Both the position numbers and the translations under genes were made by a program. The notes under the pieces were generated by a model. That model did no database searches. It saw nothing but the letters and a program-made list of their open reading frames with translations, and was not told the origin of the DNA. Shown piece after piece: positions 63,092-64,000 of a stretch of 64,000 nt of DNA. The DNA is from Thozetella sp. PMI_491. Lineage: Eukaryota; Ascomycota; Sordariomycetes; Chaetosphaeriales; Chaetosphaeriaceae. Numbering within the stretch: position 1 is the first letter of the stretch; the number at the start of each line of letters is the position of its first letter. Location of the stretch: assembly GCA_021432635.1 (NCBI GenBank), contig MU270024.1:558001-622000 (forward strand), written 5' to 3'.

Positions 63092-64000
63092 AACGGATTA
63101 GAAGTTTTATCACGTCTAGGAAACCTCTTTAGAAAAGATTTTGCCTGTGGCCGGGTCTGAAGGGTGTTAAGTTGGGCCGTAAGGCTTGTCTCGCAGAGGG
63201 TTTGGCTGTACTGGCGATATTATTCCGAAGGCACACGCTGCACCCCCGTCTTCCAATGGTCTAGAAATGCTCTCCACAAGGAATCACACTCCCCCTTCCC
63301 AGTGTTCCGTCGTTGCCGGCTTACAAGCGCCCCGCAGGAGAGCAAATATCCGGTAGCCCTACTAGCAGTCACTGATACTTTCCCAGAAACGACGCATCAA
63401 CCATGGATCAATTCAATTAGCCGTTGTGTTACTGATGGGACTGGCTATACGTCTTGGTCGTTGGTAATTTATACTACCGCGGACAAACTCTGCAATCATT
63501 GTTGGCGCTGATCTGGACAGTGCGGCAGGGCGGCACAGGCATTTCTTTGAGGTCTCTTTACAACTATCCGTGAGTTATACGATAGGTCCGAAAGAACCAA
63601 CAGTCTAGCATACTTTATTGCAGGCCATTCTACCGGGCCAACATGTAATGAGATATGGGCTGATAATATCAACTCACTCCAAGTGGGTGGATATTTCAGA
63701 TCATCAAGGACCCTATACCAGGTACTTCACTAGTAATCGCTCTTAAATTGCCGCACAAGTTCTGTCGCACAGGACATCTGGACCACCCCCCCCCCCCCTT
63801 TTGATATTGTTCTATGTACTGACGTAATACTGAGGCTGAATCAGATATGTCTTAATACCAGCGCGATATGAGTATTCCAGGAACTGGACGAACAACCGCT
63901 GTTGTTCTACCAACCTTGCAATTTCGAAAATTTCCAAAAGCTGACTACCAAGGGGAGCCCCTCCCCTTGCTCGTTTGATATCTTATCAGTGCCATATCAA
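63092..64000. other. Right end, no gene seen
   Basis: The first part is the promoter of the membrane protein. A frame at 63164-63511 has no motifs. A run of about 14 C lies near 63784-63798. No gene is supported up to the end of the window. Confidence 0.5.

Noticed and set aside
63784-63798. Run of C residues
   Set aside because: A simple homopolymer; may also be a sequencing artefact.
1-64000. CRISPR arrays, rRNA genes, bacterial-type operons
   Set aside because: Introns, fungal domains and the lack of spaced identical repeats rule them out.

Overview
This window is nuclear DNA of a filamentous ascomycete (Pezizomycotina; genus not determinable here). The evidence is short GT-AG introns of about 45-90 bp with CTAAC/CTGAC-like branch sites, several Zn2Cys6 and fungal-type regulators, HET-domain genes, a fungal N-terminal-domain (PF17111-like) protein, small secreted proteins, and AT-rich repeat blocks that look eroded by C-to-T mutation (RIP-like). 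I saw no rRNA, tRNA or CRISPR. Gene models were spliced by hand from reading frames and splice motifs; exon coordinates are in the entries.

Left part (0-8 kb): a three-exon PF17111-like gene, then an AT-rich repeat block. The block holds degraded copies of one repeat family, two solo-LTR-like insertions (one with a perfect 5-bp target duplication), a gene remnant and an intact small secreted Cys-rich protein.

Accessory part (8-28 kb): an FAD monooxygenase, a HET-ankyrin gene, two pseudogenes with C-to-T-type stops, a Zn2Cys6 regulator next to a short-chain dehydrogenase, a second HET gene, a HET relic, and two more small secreted proteins (one with EF-hands).

Metabolic part (28-54 kb): first a possible nucleoside/ribose uptake and catabolism group: sugar transporter, divergent nucleoside hydrolase, a regulator without a zinc cluster, a Zn2Cys6 regulator, and the N-terminus of a ribokinase. 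The ribokinase frame stops and runs into a roughly 3.9-kb unit encoding a GIY-YIG-like domain followed by four Myb/SANT-like repeats, interrupted by in-frame stops. Then come phosphoserine aminotransferase, a GH5 glycosidase, a Gfo/Idh/MocA oxidoreductase, a second sugar transporter, a Zn2Cys6 regulator and a second Gfo/Idh/MocA oxidoreductase, which looks like a sugar catabolic cluster.

Right part (54-64 kb): an epimerase fragment, an intact nine-exon adenylosuccinate lyase, a second FAD monooxygenase and a rhodopsin-like seven-helix membrane protein. The 8-mer GCGGAGTG occurs seven times, all in non-coding DNA upstream of the metabolic genes between 30.6 and 57.9 kb, and may link these genes under one regulator or carbon catabolite repression.
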